From Alterinioella nitratireducens (GTDB lineage: Bacteria; Pseudomonadota; Alphaproteobacteria; Rhodobacterales; Rhodobacteraceae): a DNA stretch of 64,000 nt. Where the stretch lies: NCBI RefSeq assembly GCF_013155465.1, contig NZ_JABJVX010000002.1, positions 310,001-374,000 on the forward strand. Reading direction: 5' to 3'. A program made the translations under genes and the position numbers. This document shows, in pieces, positions 52,483 to 62,128 of this stretch. A model generated the notes under the pieces. It saw nothing but the letters and a program-made list of their open reading frames with translations, had not been told where the DNA came from and did no database searches. The first letter of the stretch is position 1. Each line of letters begins with the position of its first letter.

Positions 52483-53445
52483 CTACCAGGTGGTTTTCTG
52501 CCCCCTGCCCGTGTTCTTTGCCGCGAGATATCCCAGGCGCGCGATGGCGAAATCGCCGATGGCGAGGCCGCGGAAGAGGAAGGCGCGGGGGGTGTCTGGC
52601 GTCATCTCGCCGGGGCCGTCGGTGAGGAGGTGCTTGAGGTCCCCGGTGACGAGGTCGGGGGCGACCAGCTTCTTCGGGCTTGCCTCCTCCTGCGCCATGT
52701 CGTCGATGAAGAGGGGGGAGATCGCCTCCATCCCCTCGGGGTTCCACGGAATGCCCAGATCGGTGACGGCGGCGAAGGCGCCCGGTTTCAGCCAACGCGC
52801 GTCGAGGAAGGGGGCGACCTCGTAATCCAGCGTGATCGAGCTGACGACGATATCGGCCTCTTCGATGGCCTCTTGCGGGGTTGTGCTGGCCCTGGTCTCC
52901 AGCCCGAGTCTGCGGCCCATGTCGCAGAGCCGGTCGATATTGGCCTGGCCCCGGCCCGAGGCGCGGATCGATGTCAGCGGGAAGAGGTCGTTGAAAATGG
53001 CAAGATGGCTGCGCGCCTGCATGCCGCAGCCGATGAAGGCGATGCTCTGCGCTTCGGGGTTGGCCAGGCGGCGGGCGGCGACAGCAGAGAGGCCCGCCGT
53101 GCGCACGCCCGTGACCCATCCGGCCTCGCACAGCGCCCGCATCTGGCCGGTTTCGCTGTCCTGGATCAATATCGCGCCGTCGATGCCGGGGCGGCCTCTG
53201 GCCGGGTTGCGGGGGCTGACCATGACCGATTTCACGATGGTGAGGTCGGGCGTGTCCGCCGAGGACAGCGTTGTCATCATGTAGCGGCCATCGCCCGGCA
53301 GCACGGCAGATTTGGGCGCGGTCGAGACCTCGCCCGCCGCCTCGGCGCGGATCGCCTCCTCGATGGCATCGACGATCTGCGCGCCGGAGAGGCCGAGCCC
53401 CTCCAGGTCGGTATCGGAGAGGATCAGGAATTCGTCGTCCGTCAT
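52483..53445 (-). CDS. ornithine cyclodeaminase/mu-crystallin family protein
   Basis: A 320-aa NAD(P)-dependent protein. RYMMTTLSSADTPDLTIVKS gives the substrate-binding Arg/Lys region, and QSIAFIGCGMQARSHLAIFN the Rossmann GxGxQA-type motif (here G-C-G-M-Q-A). EADIVVSSITLDYEVAPFLD lies before the second half. Family members convert ornithine to proline or reduce cyclic imines; which one cannot be told. Separated by 45 bases from the universal stress gene upstream on the same strand. Confidence 0.88.
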   Translation of the reverse strand: MTDDEFLILSDTDLEGLGLSGAQIVDAIEEAIRAEAAGEVSTAPKSAVLPGDGRYMMTTLSSADTPDLTIVKSVMVSPRNPARGRPGIDGAILIQDSETGQMRALCEAGWVTGVRTAGLSAVAARRLANPEAQSIAFIGCGMQARSHLAIFNDLFPLTSIRASGRGQANIDRLCDMGRRLGLETRASTTPQEAIEEADIVVSSITLDYEVAPFLDARWLKPGAFAAVTDLGIPWNPEGMEAISPLFIDDMAQEEASPKKLVAPDLVTGDLKHLLTDGPGEMTPDTPRAFLFRGLAIGDFAIARLGYLAAKNTGRGQKTTW

Positions 53446-53490
53446 GTTCGGTCTCCTTCGGTTTGCCTGAAGGCTAGGCCGAAACGGAAC

Positions 53491-54342
53491 CTAACGGAAG
53501 AGCAGCACCGGCACCTTGCAGGCGCGGATCATCTCGGTCGTGGTCGAGCCGATCAAGAGGCTGCGGATCCGGCTGTGGCCGTAGGCGCCCATGACCAGCA
53601 GGTCGAAATCATGCGCCTCGGCGCGGTCGGCGATTTCCTTCTCGGGCTGGCCCTCGGCGATCTCGGTGGTGACGTCATAGCCGCCGCCCTTCAGCACGGC
53701 GGCGGCGCCCTCGATGGCGCGGCGCGCCTCTTGGGTCCCGTCGCCCACGGTCAGAAGGTGGATGGCGAGACCGGCGAAAAGCTCGGACCGCGCGATGTGG
53801 TCGACCGCCTTCATCGCGAACCTGCCGCCGTCGAAGGCCACCAGCAGTTTCTGCACGGGCCGGAAGGCGCGCGAGGCGACCAGGACGGGCCTGGAGGAGG
53901 CGCGCACGACGCGTTCCATATTGCTGCCCAGGTGCAGGCTGGCGAAGTCGGCGCCCTCGCCGCGCTTGCCGATGATGACGAGGTCGGCCTCGGCTTCGGC
54001 CTCGCGCAGCGTGTCGATCAGGTCGCCGATGCGCAGGCGGGCCGAGACCTCGACGCCTTCCGCCGCAATGCGCGCGCTGGCATCCTCGATGATTGCCTGG
54101 CCGCGCTTGCGGGCAAGTTTGGCCTTCTGCGCGTCAAGGTCGGCCAGTTCGTTGAGCAGCGCGGTGCGCGCGCCAAGCCCGATATTGCCGGACAGGTTGC
54201 GCGGGTCGGTGGCCTCGTCGCGGCGACCGATCACGTGCAGAACCTCGACCGGCCAGCCCTTGCCCTTGGCGACCCAGGCGGCGTGGTCGCAGACGCTTTG
54301 CGAATAGGTGGAGCCGTCCACCAATGCGATAACCTTGCTCAT
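53491..54342 (-). CDS. universal stress protein with two UspA domains
   Basis: A 283-aa protein made of two tandem Usp folds. The first opens with KVIALVDGSTYSQSVCDHAA, the second with KLLVAFDGGRFAMKAVDHIA. Each ends in an ATP-loop: LVIIGKRGEGADFASLHLGS in the first, and LLVMGAYGHSRIRSLLIGST (G-x-x-G-x-x-x-x-x-x-G-S/T) in the second. The second is the better nucleotide site. It starts 10 bases after the SulP transporter stop on the same strand, so the two are probably co-expressed. Confidence 0.93.
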   Translation of the reverse strand: MSKVIALVDGSTYSQSVCDHAAWVAKGKGWPVEVLHVIGRRDEATDPRNLSGNIGLGARTALLNELADLDAQKAKLARKRGQAIIEDASARIAAEGVEVSARLRIGDLIDTLREAEAEADLVIIGKRGEGADFASLHLGSNMERVVRASSRPVLVASRAFRPVQKLLVAFDGGRFAMKAVDHIARSELFAGLAIHLLTVGDGTQEARRAIEGAAAVLKGGGYDVTTEIAEGQPEKEIADRAEAHDFDLLVMGAYGHSRIRSLLIGSTTTEMIRACKVPVLLFR

Positions 54343-54352
54343 ATCGGCCCTC

Positions 54353-55843
54353 TCAATGTCCCATCAGGCGGTCCATCGCGCCCGGTTTGTCATGTTCCGC
54401 CAGCTTGTCGACGATGGTTTCCGACGCCTCGTTGAGGCCACGAATCTCGACCTCGGCACCTTCCCTGCGGAACTTGAGCACGGCCATGTCCAGCGCCGCA
54501 ACAGACGAGATGTCCCAGATATGCGCGCGGGAGACGTCGATCACCACCTTGTCCAGCACCTCGCCGAAGTCGAAGGCGGCGGAAAACTCATCCGAGGAGG
54601 CGAAGAAAAGCTGCCCGTGGACGGTGTAGGTGCGGGTCGTGCCGTCCTGCGACAGCTCCGACGTGACGCTGAAAAGCTGCGCGATCTTGCCGGCAAAGAA
54701 GATGCCCGACAACAGCACGCCGGTCAGCACGCCGATGGCGAGGTTGTGGGTGTAGACGGTGACGAAAACGGTCGCCAGCATCACGATCGAGGAGGAGCGG
54801 GGATGGTCGCGCAGCGCCCCGATCGAGGACCAGGAGAAGGTGCCGATCGAGACCATGATCATGATCGCCACGAGGGCCGCCATCGGAATGATCGAGACGA
54901 TATCGCCAAGCACCACGATCAGGATCAAGAGGAAGACCCCGGCGGCAAAACACGAAAGCCGCCCGCGCCCGCCCGATTTCACGTTGATCATGGATTGGCC
55001 GATCATCGCGCAGCCCGCCATGCCGCCGATGAAGCCGGTGCAGAAATTGGCCACGCCCTGGCCGATACATTCCTGGTTCTTGTCCGATTTCGTGTCGGTC
55101 AGGTCATCGACGATCTGCGCGGTCATCAGGCTTTCCAGCAGGCCCACGGCGGCCACGGCGGCGGAATAGGGCAGGATGATCTGGAGTGTCTCAAGGTTCA
55201 GCGGGATGTCGGGGATCAGGAACACCGGCAGGGTCGAGGGAAGCTCGCCCATGTCGCCGACGGTGCGCAGGTCCATCCCGAAGATCAGTGCGATGCCGGT
55301 CAGCACCACGATTGTCACCAGTGGCGAGGGGATCGCGGTGGTGACGTAAGGAAAAAGGTAGATGATTGCGAGGCCGCCCGCGACCATCACATAGGTCAGC
55401 CAGGGCACGCCGATCAGTTCGGGCAGTTGCGCCATGAAGATCAGGATCGCCAGCGCGTTGACAAAGCCGGTCATGACCGAGCGCGAGACGAAGCGCATGA
55501 CGGTGCCCAGTTTCAGCATCCCCGCGATGACCTGCAAGACGCCCGCCAGCACGGTGGCCGCCAGCAGGTATTGCAGCCCGTGGTCGCGCACCAGCGTCAC
55601 CATCAAGACGGCGGTAGCGGCGGTGGCGGCCGAGATCATGCCGGGCCGGCCGCCGACGATGGCGGTGATCACGGCGATGGAGAACGAGGCATAGAGGCCG
55701 ATCTTGGGGTCGACGCCCGCGATGATCGAGAAGGCGATGGCCTCGGGGATGAGGGCAAGCGCCACGACAAGGCCGGCCAGCAGGTCGGCGCGGATGGTGC
55801 CGAGCCATTCGACCCGCATCCGGTTCAGAAAGTCCGGGGACAT
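54353..55843 (-). CDS. SulP-family anion transporter with STAS domain
   Basis: A 496-aa transporter. The membrane part (about 1-390) opens with [20 protein letters not shown], the SulP signature containing the P-E-A-I-A-F/Y motif, and has about ten to twelve helices. The C-terminal STAS domain (about 395-496) includes [20 protein letters not shown]. SulP proteins carry sulfate, bicarbonate or dicarboxylates; the substrate is not resolved. Start chosen at ATG 55843 (MSPDFLNRM); longer frames upstream look non-coding. It precedes the universal stress protein by 10 bases. Confidence 0.92.
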   Translation of the reverse strand: MSPDFLNRMRVEWLGTIRADLLAGLVVALALIPEAIAFSIIAGVDPKIGLYASFSIAVITAIVGGRPGMISAATAATAVLMVTLVRDHGLQYLLAATVLAGVLQVIAGMLKLGTVMRFVSRSVMTGFVNALAILIFMAQLPELIGVPWLTYVMVAGGLAIIYLFPYVTTAIPSPLVTIVVLTGIALIFGMDLRTVGDMGELPSTLPVFLIPDIPLNLETLQIILPYSAAVAAVGLLESLMTAQIVDDLTDTKSDKNQECIGQGVANFCTGFIGGMAGCAMIGQSMINVKSGGRGRLSCFAAGVFLLILIVVLGDIVSIIPMAALVAIMIMVSIGTFSWSSIGALRDHPRSSSIVMLATVFVTVYTHNLAIGVLTGVLLSGIFFAGKIAQLFSVTSELSQDGTTRTYTVHGQLFFASSDEFSAAFDFGEVLDKVVIDVSRAHIWDISSVAALDMAVLKFRREGAEVEIRGLNEASETIVDKLAEHDKPGAMDRLMGH

Positions 55844-55954
55844 GGGGCAAGGGTCTCCGTCAGGGGAATGTTCGCGTTTGCGCGGGGCATAAAGCGGCTT
55901 GGGGCCGGTGGCCACCCCCTTGCGCGGTTGGCGGACGCGCGTGACCCGAAAGGC

Positions 55955-57130
55955 TCAATCCACGCGGTCCTGCGCGAAAAGGTAGAAGACAAGGCCGACC
56001 GCGACGATGAGACCGAAGAGACCGAAGAGGGCGCCGTAAGCCTCGGGCGGGGCGTTGTCCGCCGACAGCCTTGTAAAGATCGGGCCGCTGGCGAATTGCA
56101 TGATGCCGACGCCGCCGATGGAGAACAGGTTCATCAAGGTCACCCCGCGCCCGACCAGATGCGGCGGAAAGAAGCTGCGCCCATGCGCCATGATCACCGG
56201 GTAGGAAGAGCCGAAGAGGCCGATGGCCGCCATAAGCGCGATCGCCCCCCACTCGCTGCCCGACGGTGCAAGCCAGAGCGCGCCACAGAAGATGGCCGTC
56301 ATCAGGTTGCCGGTGAAGATGATCCATTTGCGCGTGCCCAGAAGGCGGTCGAGCGGCCCGTAGATGAAATTGGCAAGCACCATCGCCAGCCCCATGATCA
56401 GCGTTGCGGTGCCGATCCGGGTGACATCGGCGGCGAAGACATCGGCCAGGTAGGGGCCGCTCCACAGGCCGCGGATCCCGGCGGCGGGGGCGTAGCAGAC
56501 CAGCATCATCGCCAGCACCGGCCAGAGCCCTCGGATGCGCAGGATGTCGATGAGGCGGCCTTTTTTTCCGCCGTCCGGCATGTCCGGGTCCTGCACCGTC
56601 AGCGCGATGGCGGCGGCGGTAACCAGCGTGATCGCGGCCAGCCCCCAGAGCGTCTGCCGCCAGCCGAAGGCCTCGACCGCCCAGGCCGTGGGCAGGGCGG
56701 CGGCGATATTGCCCAACGACCCGACGCCGACGATCACTCCGGCCAGCGTGGCGAAGACCACGGGCGGATAATTGCGCGCGAGGATGTAGTAGGAGGCCAT
56801 CAGCACCGGCGCGCAGCCGATCCCGATCAGCACCATCGCGACCCAGATCGCGGCAGGCCCCTGCGCCAGCGCCATCACCACCGCGCCGCCCCCGCCGCCA
56901 AGCGCCAGCAACCCGCAGGCCGTGCGGCGCGGGCCGATACTGTCCAGCGCCCATCCGATCGGGATCTGCATGGCGGCGAAGCTGACGAACCAGAGGCCCG
57001 AGGCAATGGCCAGGTCTTCCGGGCCAGCGCCGATCTCGGCCTCCAGAACCGGCGACAGGACCGCCAGGAAGGCGCGGTAGAACTGGCTCAGCACATAGGC
57101 CGTGACCAGGAAGAACATGCCTGCTTTCAT
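55955..57130 (-). CDS. MFS transporter
   Basis: A 391-aa twelve-helix major facilitator. FFLVTAYVLSQFYRAFLAVL starts helix 1; the loop between helices 2 and 3 reads GWALDSIGPRRTACGL (D-x-x-G-x-R-R); GPLDRLLGTRKW is the repeat in the second half. The N-terminal M at 57130 has GAGGGGG upstream. Substrate unknown. Divergent from the iron-type binding protein gene by 169 bases. Confidence 0.9.
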   Translation of the reverse strand: MKAGMFFLVTAYVLSQFYRAFLAVLSPVLEAEIGAGPEDLAIASGLWFVSFAAMQIPIGWALDSIGPRRTACGLLALGGGGGAVVMALAQGPAAIWVAMVLIGIGCAPVLMASYYILARNYPPVVFATLAGVIVGVGSLGNIAAALPTAWAVEAFGWRQTLWGLAAITLVTAAAIALTVQDPDMPDGGKKGRLIDILRIRGLWPVLAMMLVCYAPAAGIRGLWSGPYLADVFAADVTRIGTATLIMGLAMVLANFIYGPLDRLLGTRKWIIFTGNLMTAIFCGALWLAPSGSEWGAIALMAAIGLFGSSYPVIMAHGRSFFPPHLVGRGVTLMNLFSIGGVGIMQFASGPIFTRLSADNAPPEAYGALFGLFGLIVAVGLVFYLFAQDRVD

Positions 57131-57299
57131 CACGGCCCCCTCTTGGCGCGCAGCCTGCCGCCGGGCGGATAGCTGCGCAAGCGGGATTATGTCCAAGTAT
57201 TTTTGTCGGGTAACCTTGACGCCGCTTTCCGGCCTTGCCACAAGAGGCGCCGAAAGCCCGAGTCTTTCGCTCAAATTTACCAACCAACGGGATGCAGAC

Positions 57300-58307
57300 A
57301 TGAAACTCGCCCTTACCACGCTGATGGCCACGACCGTTCTGGCCGGTGCCGTTTCCGCCCAGGAACTGAACCTCTATTCCTCGCGCCACTACGAGACCGA
57401 CGAGAGGCTCTATTCCGATTTCACCGATGCGACCGGCATCACCATCAACCGGATCGAAGGCAATGCCGACGAGCTGATCGCCCGGATGGAGGCCGAGGGC
57501 GTGAACTCGCCCGCCGATGTGTTCCTGACCGTCGACACCTCGCGCCTGCAACGCGCCGCCGATGCAGGGCTGTTGCAGCCGGTCGAAAGCGAGCTTCTGG
57601 AGGCGCGCATCCCCTCGAACCTGCAGGATGACGAGAACCAGTGGTTCGGCTTCAGCCAGCGCGCGCGGATCATCTTCTACAACCCCGAGATCGTGGACAC
57701 CCCGCCCGCGACCTATGCCGACCTGGCCGATCCCGCCTATCAGGGGCTGGTCTGTATCCGGTCCTCGACCAACACCTACAACCAGACCCTGCTGGCCTCG
57801 ATCATCGAGCATGAGGGCGAAGAGGCCGCGACAGACTGGGCCGAGGGCGTCGTCGCCAATTTCGCGCGCGCGCCGCAGGGCGGCGACACCGATCAGCTAC
57901 GCGGGCTGGTCTCGGGCGAATGTGGCATCGCGGTCTCGAACAGCTACTATTTCGCCCGCGCCGTGCGGCGTGAGGTCGAGGGCGTCAGCGAGGCCCTGGA
58001 CACGATCGGTTGGGTGTTCCCGAACCAGGAGGGGCGCGGCGCGCATATGAACCTGTCGGGTGGCGGGGTCGCGGCCCATGCGCCCAATCGCGATGCGGCG
58101 GTGGCGTTCCTGGAATATCTCGCCTCGGACCAGGCGCAGGAATATTTCTCGGCCGGGAACGATGAATTCCCCGTGGTCGAGGGTGTGCCGGTGGCGGAGT
58201 CCGTGGCCTATCTGGGCACGTTCGAGGCCGATGAGGTGGACTTGTCCGACGTGGCCGACAACATCCCCACCGCGCAGGAGATCTTCAACACGGTCGGCTG
58301 GCCCTAA
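57300..58307 (+). CDS. Fe(3+)-type ABC transporter substrate-binding protein
   Basis: A 335-aa periplasmic binding protein. The signal peptide (LALTTLMATTVLAGAVSAQ) is cleaved near residue 20. The mature start ELNLYSSRHYETDERLYSDF is typical of the FutA/FbpA/AfuA iron group, with further Tyr-rich segments (SSTNTYNQTLLASIIEH, AVSNSYYFARAVRREVEG) that supply iron ligands in that group. ATG 57300 chosen. The matching permease lies 1.4 kb away on the other strand (59705-61387); no ATPase gene is in the window. Confidence 0.92.
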   Translation: MKLALTTLMATTVLAGAVSAQELNLYSSRHYETDERLYSDFTDATGITINRIEGNADELIARMEAEGVNSPADVFLTVDTSRLQRAADAGLLQPVESELLEARIPSNLQDDENQWFGFSQRARIIFYNPEIVDTPPATYADLADPAYQGLVCIRSSTNTYNQTLLASIIEHEGEEAATDWAEGVVANFARAPQGGDTDQLRGLVSGECGIAVSNSYYFARAVRREVEGVSEALDTIGWVFPNQEGRGAHMNLSGGGVAAHAPNRDAAVAFLEYLASDQAQEYFSAGNDEFPVVEGVPVAESVAYLGTFEADEVDLSDVADNIPTAQEIFNTVGWP

Positions 58308-58334
58308 ATCCTGCACGGGTTCCAGCCGCTCCTC

Positions 58335-58367
58335 AAGCCCGTCCCCTTTTGCCAAGGGGGCGGGCTT
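58335..58367 (+). terminator. hairpin terminator after the iron-binding protein gene
   Basis: Fourteen-base arms (AAGCCCGTCCCCTT and AAGGGGGCGGGCTT) pair with one G-T wobble around a 5-base loop, starting 28 bases after the stop and followed by TTTCC. A strong intrinsic terminator for the plus-strand gene; the convergent TPR gene ends 8 bases beyond it. Confidence 0.8.
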
Positions 58368-58374
58368 TCCTCGC

Positions 58375-59637
58375 TCAGGCCACCGCGCGCATTAGGACCG
58401 GACGGCGCAGCGCGGTGATATGGCGGGCCTCCTCGGCACGGCCCTGGCGCAGCAGCGCGGTCAGCAACGCCAGTTCCAGCAGGTCACGCTGTGCGCGGCT
58501 GCCGCCGATGCGGGCGTGATCGGCCATCGCGGCGGTCAGATGCGCGGTGGCCTCGGCCCAGTTGCCCCTGGCGATGTGCGCAAAACCCTCGGCCAGGTCC
58601 GGCACAAGGTCGGCGGCATTCCCCCTGGGCGAGGTGATGATGCGCGAAAGCTCCTCTCCATTGCCTGCCATCGCATGGGCCAGCGCCGCGTGTGTGTCGA
58701 CGAAGGCATTGCCGCAACTGGGGAAAAACTGCGCCGCGTAATCGCTGATCTGGCGCCAGCGGGCCGGGTCCACGGCGACGCCCGCCGCCTCGGCCCGGAA
58801 CAGCAGCGACGCGGTGTCGGTGAGCACGTTGATCGGCAGCGCCTTGCAGGTGCCGGGGGCGACATCGGCATCCATCACCGCCCACATCCCGGCCTCATCC
58901 CCCTGCTCCAGCGCCCAGAGTGCGACATGCCAGGACAGGTGCCCATGCAGGAACCCGTCGCGGTCATGGCCCGCGACCCAATCGGCCAGGTAACTGCGCC
59001 CGGTTTCGGTCTCGCCGGTTTCATAGAGGACATGCGAGCGCACATGCGCGCCATTGGCGTTGTCCGGGTTCAGGGCCAGCGCGCGGTCGATATAGCCTGT
59101 CGCCTTGGCCAGTTGCCCCGTTTCGCAGAGCGCGAAGGCATATTGGCTGAGGCACCACCAATCCTCGCCGTAATACGGCAGGAGCGAGGCGTTGAAGGCC
59201 AGCATTTCCGCCTCGCGCCCCGGCTGGCCGGAAAACCCGATCAGGCCGAAGACCGATGTGCAGGTCTGTGCCACCACGGCATCACGGGGGTGCGCCCCGA
59301 CATGCGCGCGGATGGCGGCGTAGGCGTCAGTCAATTTGCCGTCGGTCAGCAGCCCCATGGCGTGGATATGCCCGGCCTCGCGATCAGTGACGCCTTGCGC
59401 CAGATCGCGCGCCGTGGCCGTGGCCGCCCTGGCCCCGGCCACGTCGTTGGCGTATTGCCGCGCCCGCGACAGCCCGACATGGCCAAGCGCGAAGCCGGGA
59501 TCATGGGCGATGCAATCCTCGAACGCCTCGACGATGCGCGCCTCGGCCCCAAGCAGGCGGTGCTGGCCAAGGCGATAGGCCGTGGCCGCCGCATCGGATT
59601 GGGTGGAAATGGGCAGGTCATAGAGGTCGGTCTGCAT
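58375..59637 (-). CDS. tetratricopeptide-repeat protein
   Basis: A 420-aa soluble protein of repeated helix pairs. Recognisable TPR-like units are ALGHVGLSRARQYANDVAGA, YAFALCETGQLAKATGYIDR followed by ALALNPDNANGAHVRSHVLY, and GFAHIARGNWAEATAHLTAA. No signal peptide. Proteins of this type from alphaproteobacteria are often annotated as tetratricopeptide repeat or hypothetical; function unknown. It lies between the iron-binding protein and its presumed permease. Confidence 0.85.
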   Translation of the reverse strand: MQTDLYDLPISTQSDAAATAYRLGQHRLLGAEARIVEAFEDCIAHDPGFALGHVGLSRARQYANDVAGARAATATARDLAQGVTDREAGHIHAMGLLTDGKLTDAYAAIRAHVGAHPRDAVVAQTCTSVFGLIGFSGQPGREAEMLAFNASLLPYYGEDWWCLSQYAFALCETGQLAKATGYIDRALALNPDNANGAHVRSHVLYETGETETGRSYLADWVAGHDRDGFLHGHLSWHVALWALEQGDEAGMWAVMDADVAPGTCKALPINVLTDTASLLFRAEAAGVAVDPARWRQISDYAAQFFPSCGNAFVDTHAALAHAMAGNGEELSRIITSPRGNAADLVPDLAEGFAHIARGNWAEATAHLTAAMADHARIGGSRAQRDLLELALLTALLRQGRAEEARHITALRRPVLMRAVA

Positions 59638-59704
59638 CGGGGCCGCTCCTTCAGGTTGAAGCGATCAGCATGCGCCGGGCCGCGTCACCCTGTCAAAGGA
59701 AGGA

Positions 59705-61387
59705 TCAATCCGCCGCCACCGGGTCCGGCACGAAATTCGCCTCGGTCCGGTCGGAGCGGCCAAGGCTCCAGCACAGAACGATCACCGGCAGAAGGCCGAC
59801 TGCGCCGATCACCAGCGACGGCACGGCGGCCTGCGCGAGGCGTTCATCGGCGGCCAGGCGATGCGCCTGCACCGCCAGCGTGTCGTAGTTGAAGGGCCGC
59901 ATGATCAGCGTCGCGGGCAGTTCCTTCATGACGTCGACGAAGACGATCAGCAGCGCCGTCAAGAGCGAGGGCCGCAGGATCGGCAGGTGCACGCCGCGCA
60001 GCATGGTCGAGGGCGAGCGGCCAAGCGTGCGCGCCACCGCGTCGATATTGGGGTTGATCGTGGACAGGCCCGCATCATAGGCCGACAGGGCGGCGGCCAT
60101 GAAGCGCACGGTATAGGCGGCGACCAGCAGCCAGATCGACCCGGTCAGCAAAAGGCCCGTCGAAATGTCGAAGGTCGCCCGCATCCAGGCATCCAGCGCG
60201 TTGTCGAAGGCGGCGAAAGGCACCATCAGCCCGACCGCGATGACACCGCCGGGCACCGCGTAGCCAAGCCCGCCAATGGCAATCGCGGTGCGGTTGGCGC
60301 GGGTCGGATGCAGCCGCGCGTTGAAGCCGAGCAGCACGGCGGCCGCGACCGTGACCAGTGCCGCGACCGAGGCCAGCGTGACGGAATTTTGTAGGAAGCC
60401 CAGGTAGCGCTCGGTCAGGATCAACTGGCCCGAGCCCCATCCCATCCAGAGCAGAAGCCCCGCAGGCAGCAGAAATCCGAGCAGGACGGGCGTGGCGCAG
60501 AAGGCCAGGGCCAGCGCGGCGCGGTATCCGGTCAGGCGGGGCGGCTCCATCCTCTCGAAGCGGCGACCGGCGCCGTGATGCCTCTGCCGGCTGCGTTGCG
60601 CGCGTTCCAGGGCTGCCAGCAGCAGGGCCACGCCGAGCAGGACCAGCGCCAGTTGCGCGGCGGCAGAGCGATCGGCGAAGGAGAACCAGCTTTGATAGAT
60701 GCCGGTCGCGAAGGTCTGGACGTTGAAATAGGAGACGGTGCCGAAATCGGCGATGGTCTCCATGATCGTCAGCAGCACACCGCCCGCGATGGCAGGCCGC
60801 GCCACCGGCAGGCTGATGCGGAAGAAGGCCGACCAGGGCCCGTGCCCAAGCGTGCGCGCGGCGATATAGGCGGTGGCGCTTTGTTGCAGGAACGCGGCGC
60901 GCGCCAGCAGGTAGACATACGGGTAGAGCACCAGCATCAGCATCAGGGCGGCGCCCGGCAAGCTCCTGATTTCAGGGAACCAATAGTCGCGCGGCCCCCA
61001 TCCGGTCAGGTCACGCAGGGTGGTCTGGACCCACCCCGGATGATCCAGGAAATCGGTATAGGCATAGGCCAGGACGTAGGCCGGGAAGGCCAGCGGCAAG
61101 GCCAGCGCGATCTCCAGCACCCGGCGGCCGGGAAAGCGCGTCATGGTGACCAGCCAGGCGGTGCCGGTGCCGATTATGGCGGTGCCGGTTGCCACGATCA
61201 GCACCATCAGTGCGGTGGCGCGGGCGTAGCGGGGCAGGACGGTCTCAGCCAGGCTGGTGACGGTCTCCAGCCCGCCGGTCAGCGCGGCCAGGGCGACGGC
61301 GACGATTGGCAGCAGGCACAGGCCCGCGGCCCCCCAGGCGAGGGCGGACATCCAGATACCTGAGCGGAAGCGTCGGTTTAGGCTCAT
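59705..61387 (-). CDS. ABC transporter permease (iron/thiamine type, two fused modules)
   Basis: A 560-aa permease with about twelve helices and two binding-protein-dependent transport domains in tandem, as in FbpB/AfuB. Motifs are RRVLEIALALPLAFPAYVLA in the first half and GLGYAVPGGVIAVGLMVPFA in the second, each before the EAA-type loop (GHGPWSAFFRISLPVARPAI and GRSPSTMLRGVHLPILRPSL). The likely substrate is Fe(3+) given the neighbouring binding protein. It begins 11 bases after the TetR gene on the same strand, which suggests co-transcription with that regulator. Confidence 0.92.
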   Translation of the reverse strand: MSLNRRFRSGIWMSALAWGAAGLCLLPIVAVALAALTGGLETVTSLAETVLPRYARATALMVLIVATGTAIIGTGTAWLVTMTRFPGRRVLEIALALPLAFPAYVLAYAYTDFLDHPGWVQTTLRDLTGWGPRDYWFPEIRSLPGAALMLMLVLYPYVYLLARAAFLQQSATAYIAARTLGHGPWSAFFRISLPVARPAIAGGVLLTIMETIADFGTVSYFNVQTFATGIYQSWFSFADRSAAAQLALVLLGVALLLAALERAQRSRQRHHGAGRRFERMEPPRLTGYRAALALAFCATPVLLGFLLPAGLLLWMGWGSGQLILTERYLGFLQNSVTLASVAALVTVAAAVLLGFNARLHPTRANRTAIAIGGLGYAVPGGVIAVGLMVPFAAFDNALDAWMRATFDISTGLLLTGSIWLLVAAYTVRFMAAALSAYDAGLSTINPNIDAVARTLGRSPSTMLRGVHLPILRPSLLTALLIVFVDVMKELPATLIMRPFNYDTLAVQAHRLAADERLAQAAVPSLVIGAVGLLPVIVLCWSLGRSDRTEANFVPDPVAAD

Positions 61388-61398
61388 GGGGCTAGGCT

Positions 61399-62049
61399 CT
61401 AGGCCAAATCGGCAGGGGCGTCCAGCGGGGCGTGGCGGGTGAGGAAGGCGGCGGTTTCGGCCTCGGTCGGGGCGTGGCCGGTGAAGACCTCGACATAGGG
61501 CGGCATCTGATCCAGGCGGGTTTGCAGGCTCTCGTCCAGCTGCATGGCGTAATAGCCCACCTGCGTGAAAATCATCGTGTGCGCGCGGGTGCGGGCCTGC
61601 GGTTTCGTATAGTCAAACCTTTGAAACATATCGGAAATCGCTGCGATGCGCGTGGCATCGGCGGCATCGACTTGGCCCCGGAGGGCCGCATCATTCTGGC
61701 CCCAGTTGCGGATCGCGAGGTCCAGCTTGGCGTCGAAAAGCCGCGCGTCGATCCAGCAATCGAAGAGGTTGTAGACACCGGCGCAGATGCTGGCGGCGGG
61801 GGCGTTGCATCGCGCCACGAGGTTGCCGGTGTTCTTCGCTTTCCAGCGGTCGACGATCCCCGCCAGGAGGGCGTCACGATCCGCGAAATGCCAGTAAAAG
61901 CTGGTGCGCGACAGGCCAAGCGCCTTGGCCAGCGGCATGATCTTTACCGCGTCCACCCCGCCCGACACCAGCGCCTGATGGGCCGCATCCAGCCACAGAT
62001 CGGGCGAGCCGCGCCAGCCCTGGGTCTTGTCGGGGTTCTGGTCAATCAT
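61399..62049 (-). CDS. TetR/AcrR-family transcriptional regulator
   Basis: A 216-aa repressor-type protein. The N-terminal helix-turn-helix is AAHQALVSGGVDAVKIMPLA followed by KALGLSRTSFYWHFADRDAL (the S-R-T-S-F-Y-W-H-F core is diagnostic). The C-terminal ligand domain is divergent. ATG 62049 (MIDQNPD) is the likely start, with ATG 62067 as alternative. It is divergent from the proC-like gene, and the gap holds paired CTGACA / TGTCAG elements that fit a TetR operator. The permease gene follows 11 bases behind. Confidence 0.9.
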   Translation of the reverse strand: MIDQNPDKTQGWRGSPDLWLDAAHQALVSGGVDAVKIMPLAKALGLSRTSFYWHFADRDALLAGIVDRWKAKNTGNLVARCNAPAASICAGVYNLFDCWIDARLFDAKLDLAIRNWGQNDAALRGQVDAADATRIAAISDMFQRFDYTKPQARTRAHTMIFTQVGYYAMQLDESLQTRLDQMPPYVEVFTGHAPTEAETAAFLTRHAPLDAPADLA

Positions 62050-62090
62050 CGCCCTGCCACCTATCATCCAGGACCACTCATAGGAAATTC

Positions 62091-62128
62091 CTGACAGGAT
62101 TGTCCGGTTTTTCTGACAGGTTTGTCAG
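62091..62128. promoter_or_regulatory. candidate TetR-type operator (two CTGACAGG elements)
   Basis: CTGACAGGATTGTC at 62091-62104 and CTGACAGGTTTGTCAG at 62113-62128 are direct repeats 22 bases apart, about two helical turns; the second is an inverted repeat in itself (CTGACA / TGTCAG). The outer bases TTCCTGACA and TGTCAGGAA are also symmetric. It lies between the TetR gene and the proC-like gene, so it may control both. Confidence 0.55.

Noticed and set aside
54353-55843. Naming the SulP transporter BicA (bicarbonate)
   Set aside because: SulP substrates vary and no diagnostic residues could be assigned; only family level is justified.
54308-57172. A 954-codon open plus-strand frame opposite the SulP transporter and MFS genes
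   Set aside because: Highly biased His/Arg/Asp/Gly composition typical of the reverse frame of GC-rich membrane-protein genes; both opposite genes have full family motifs.
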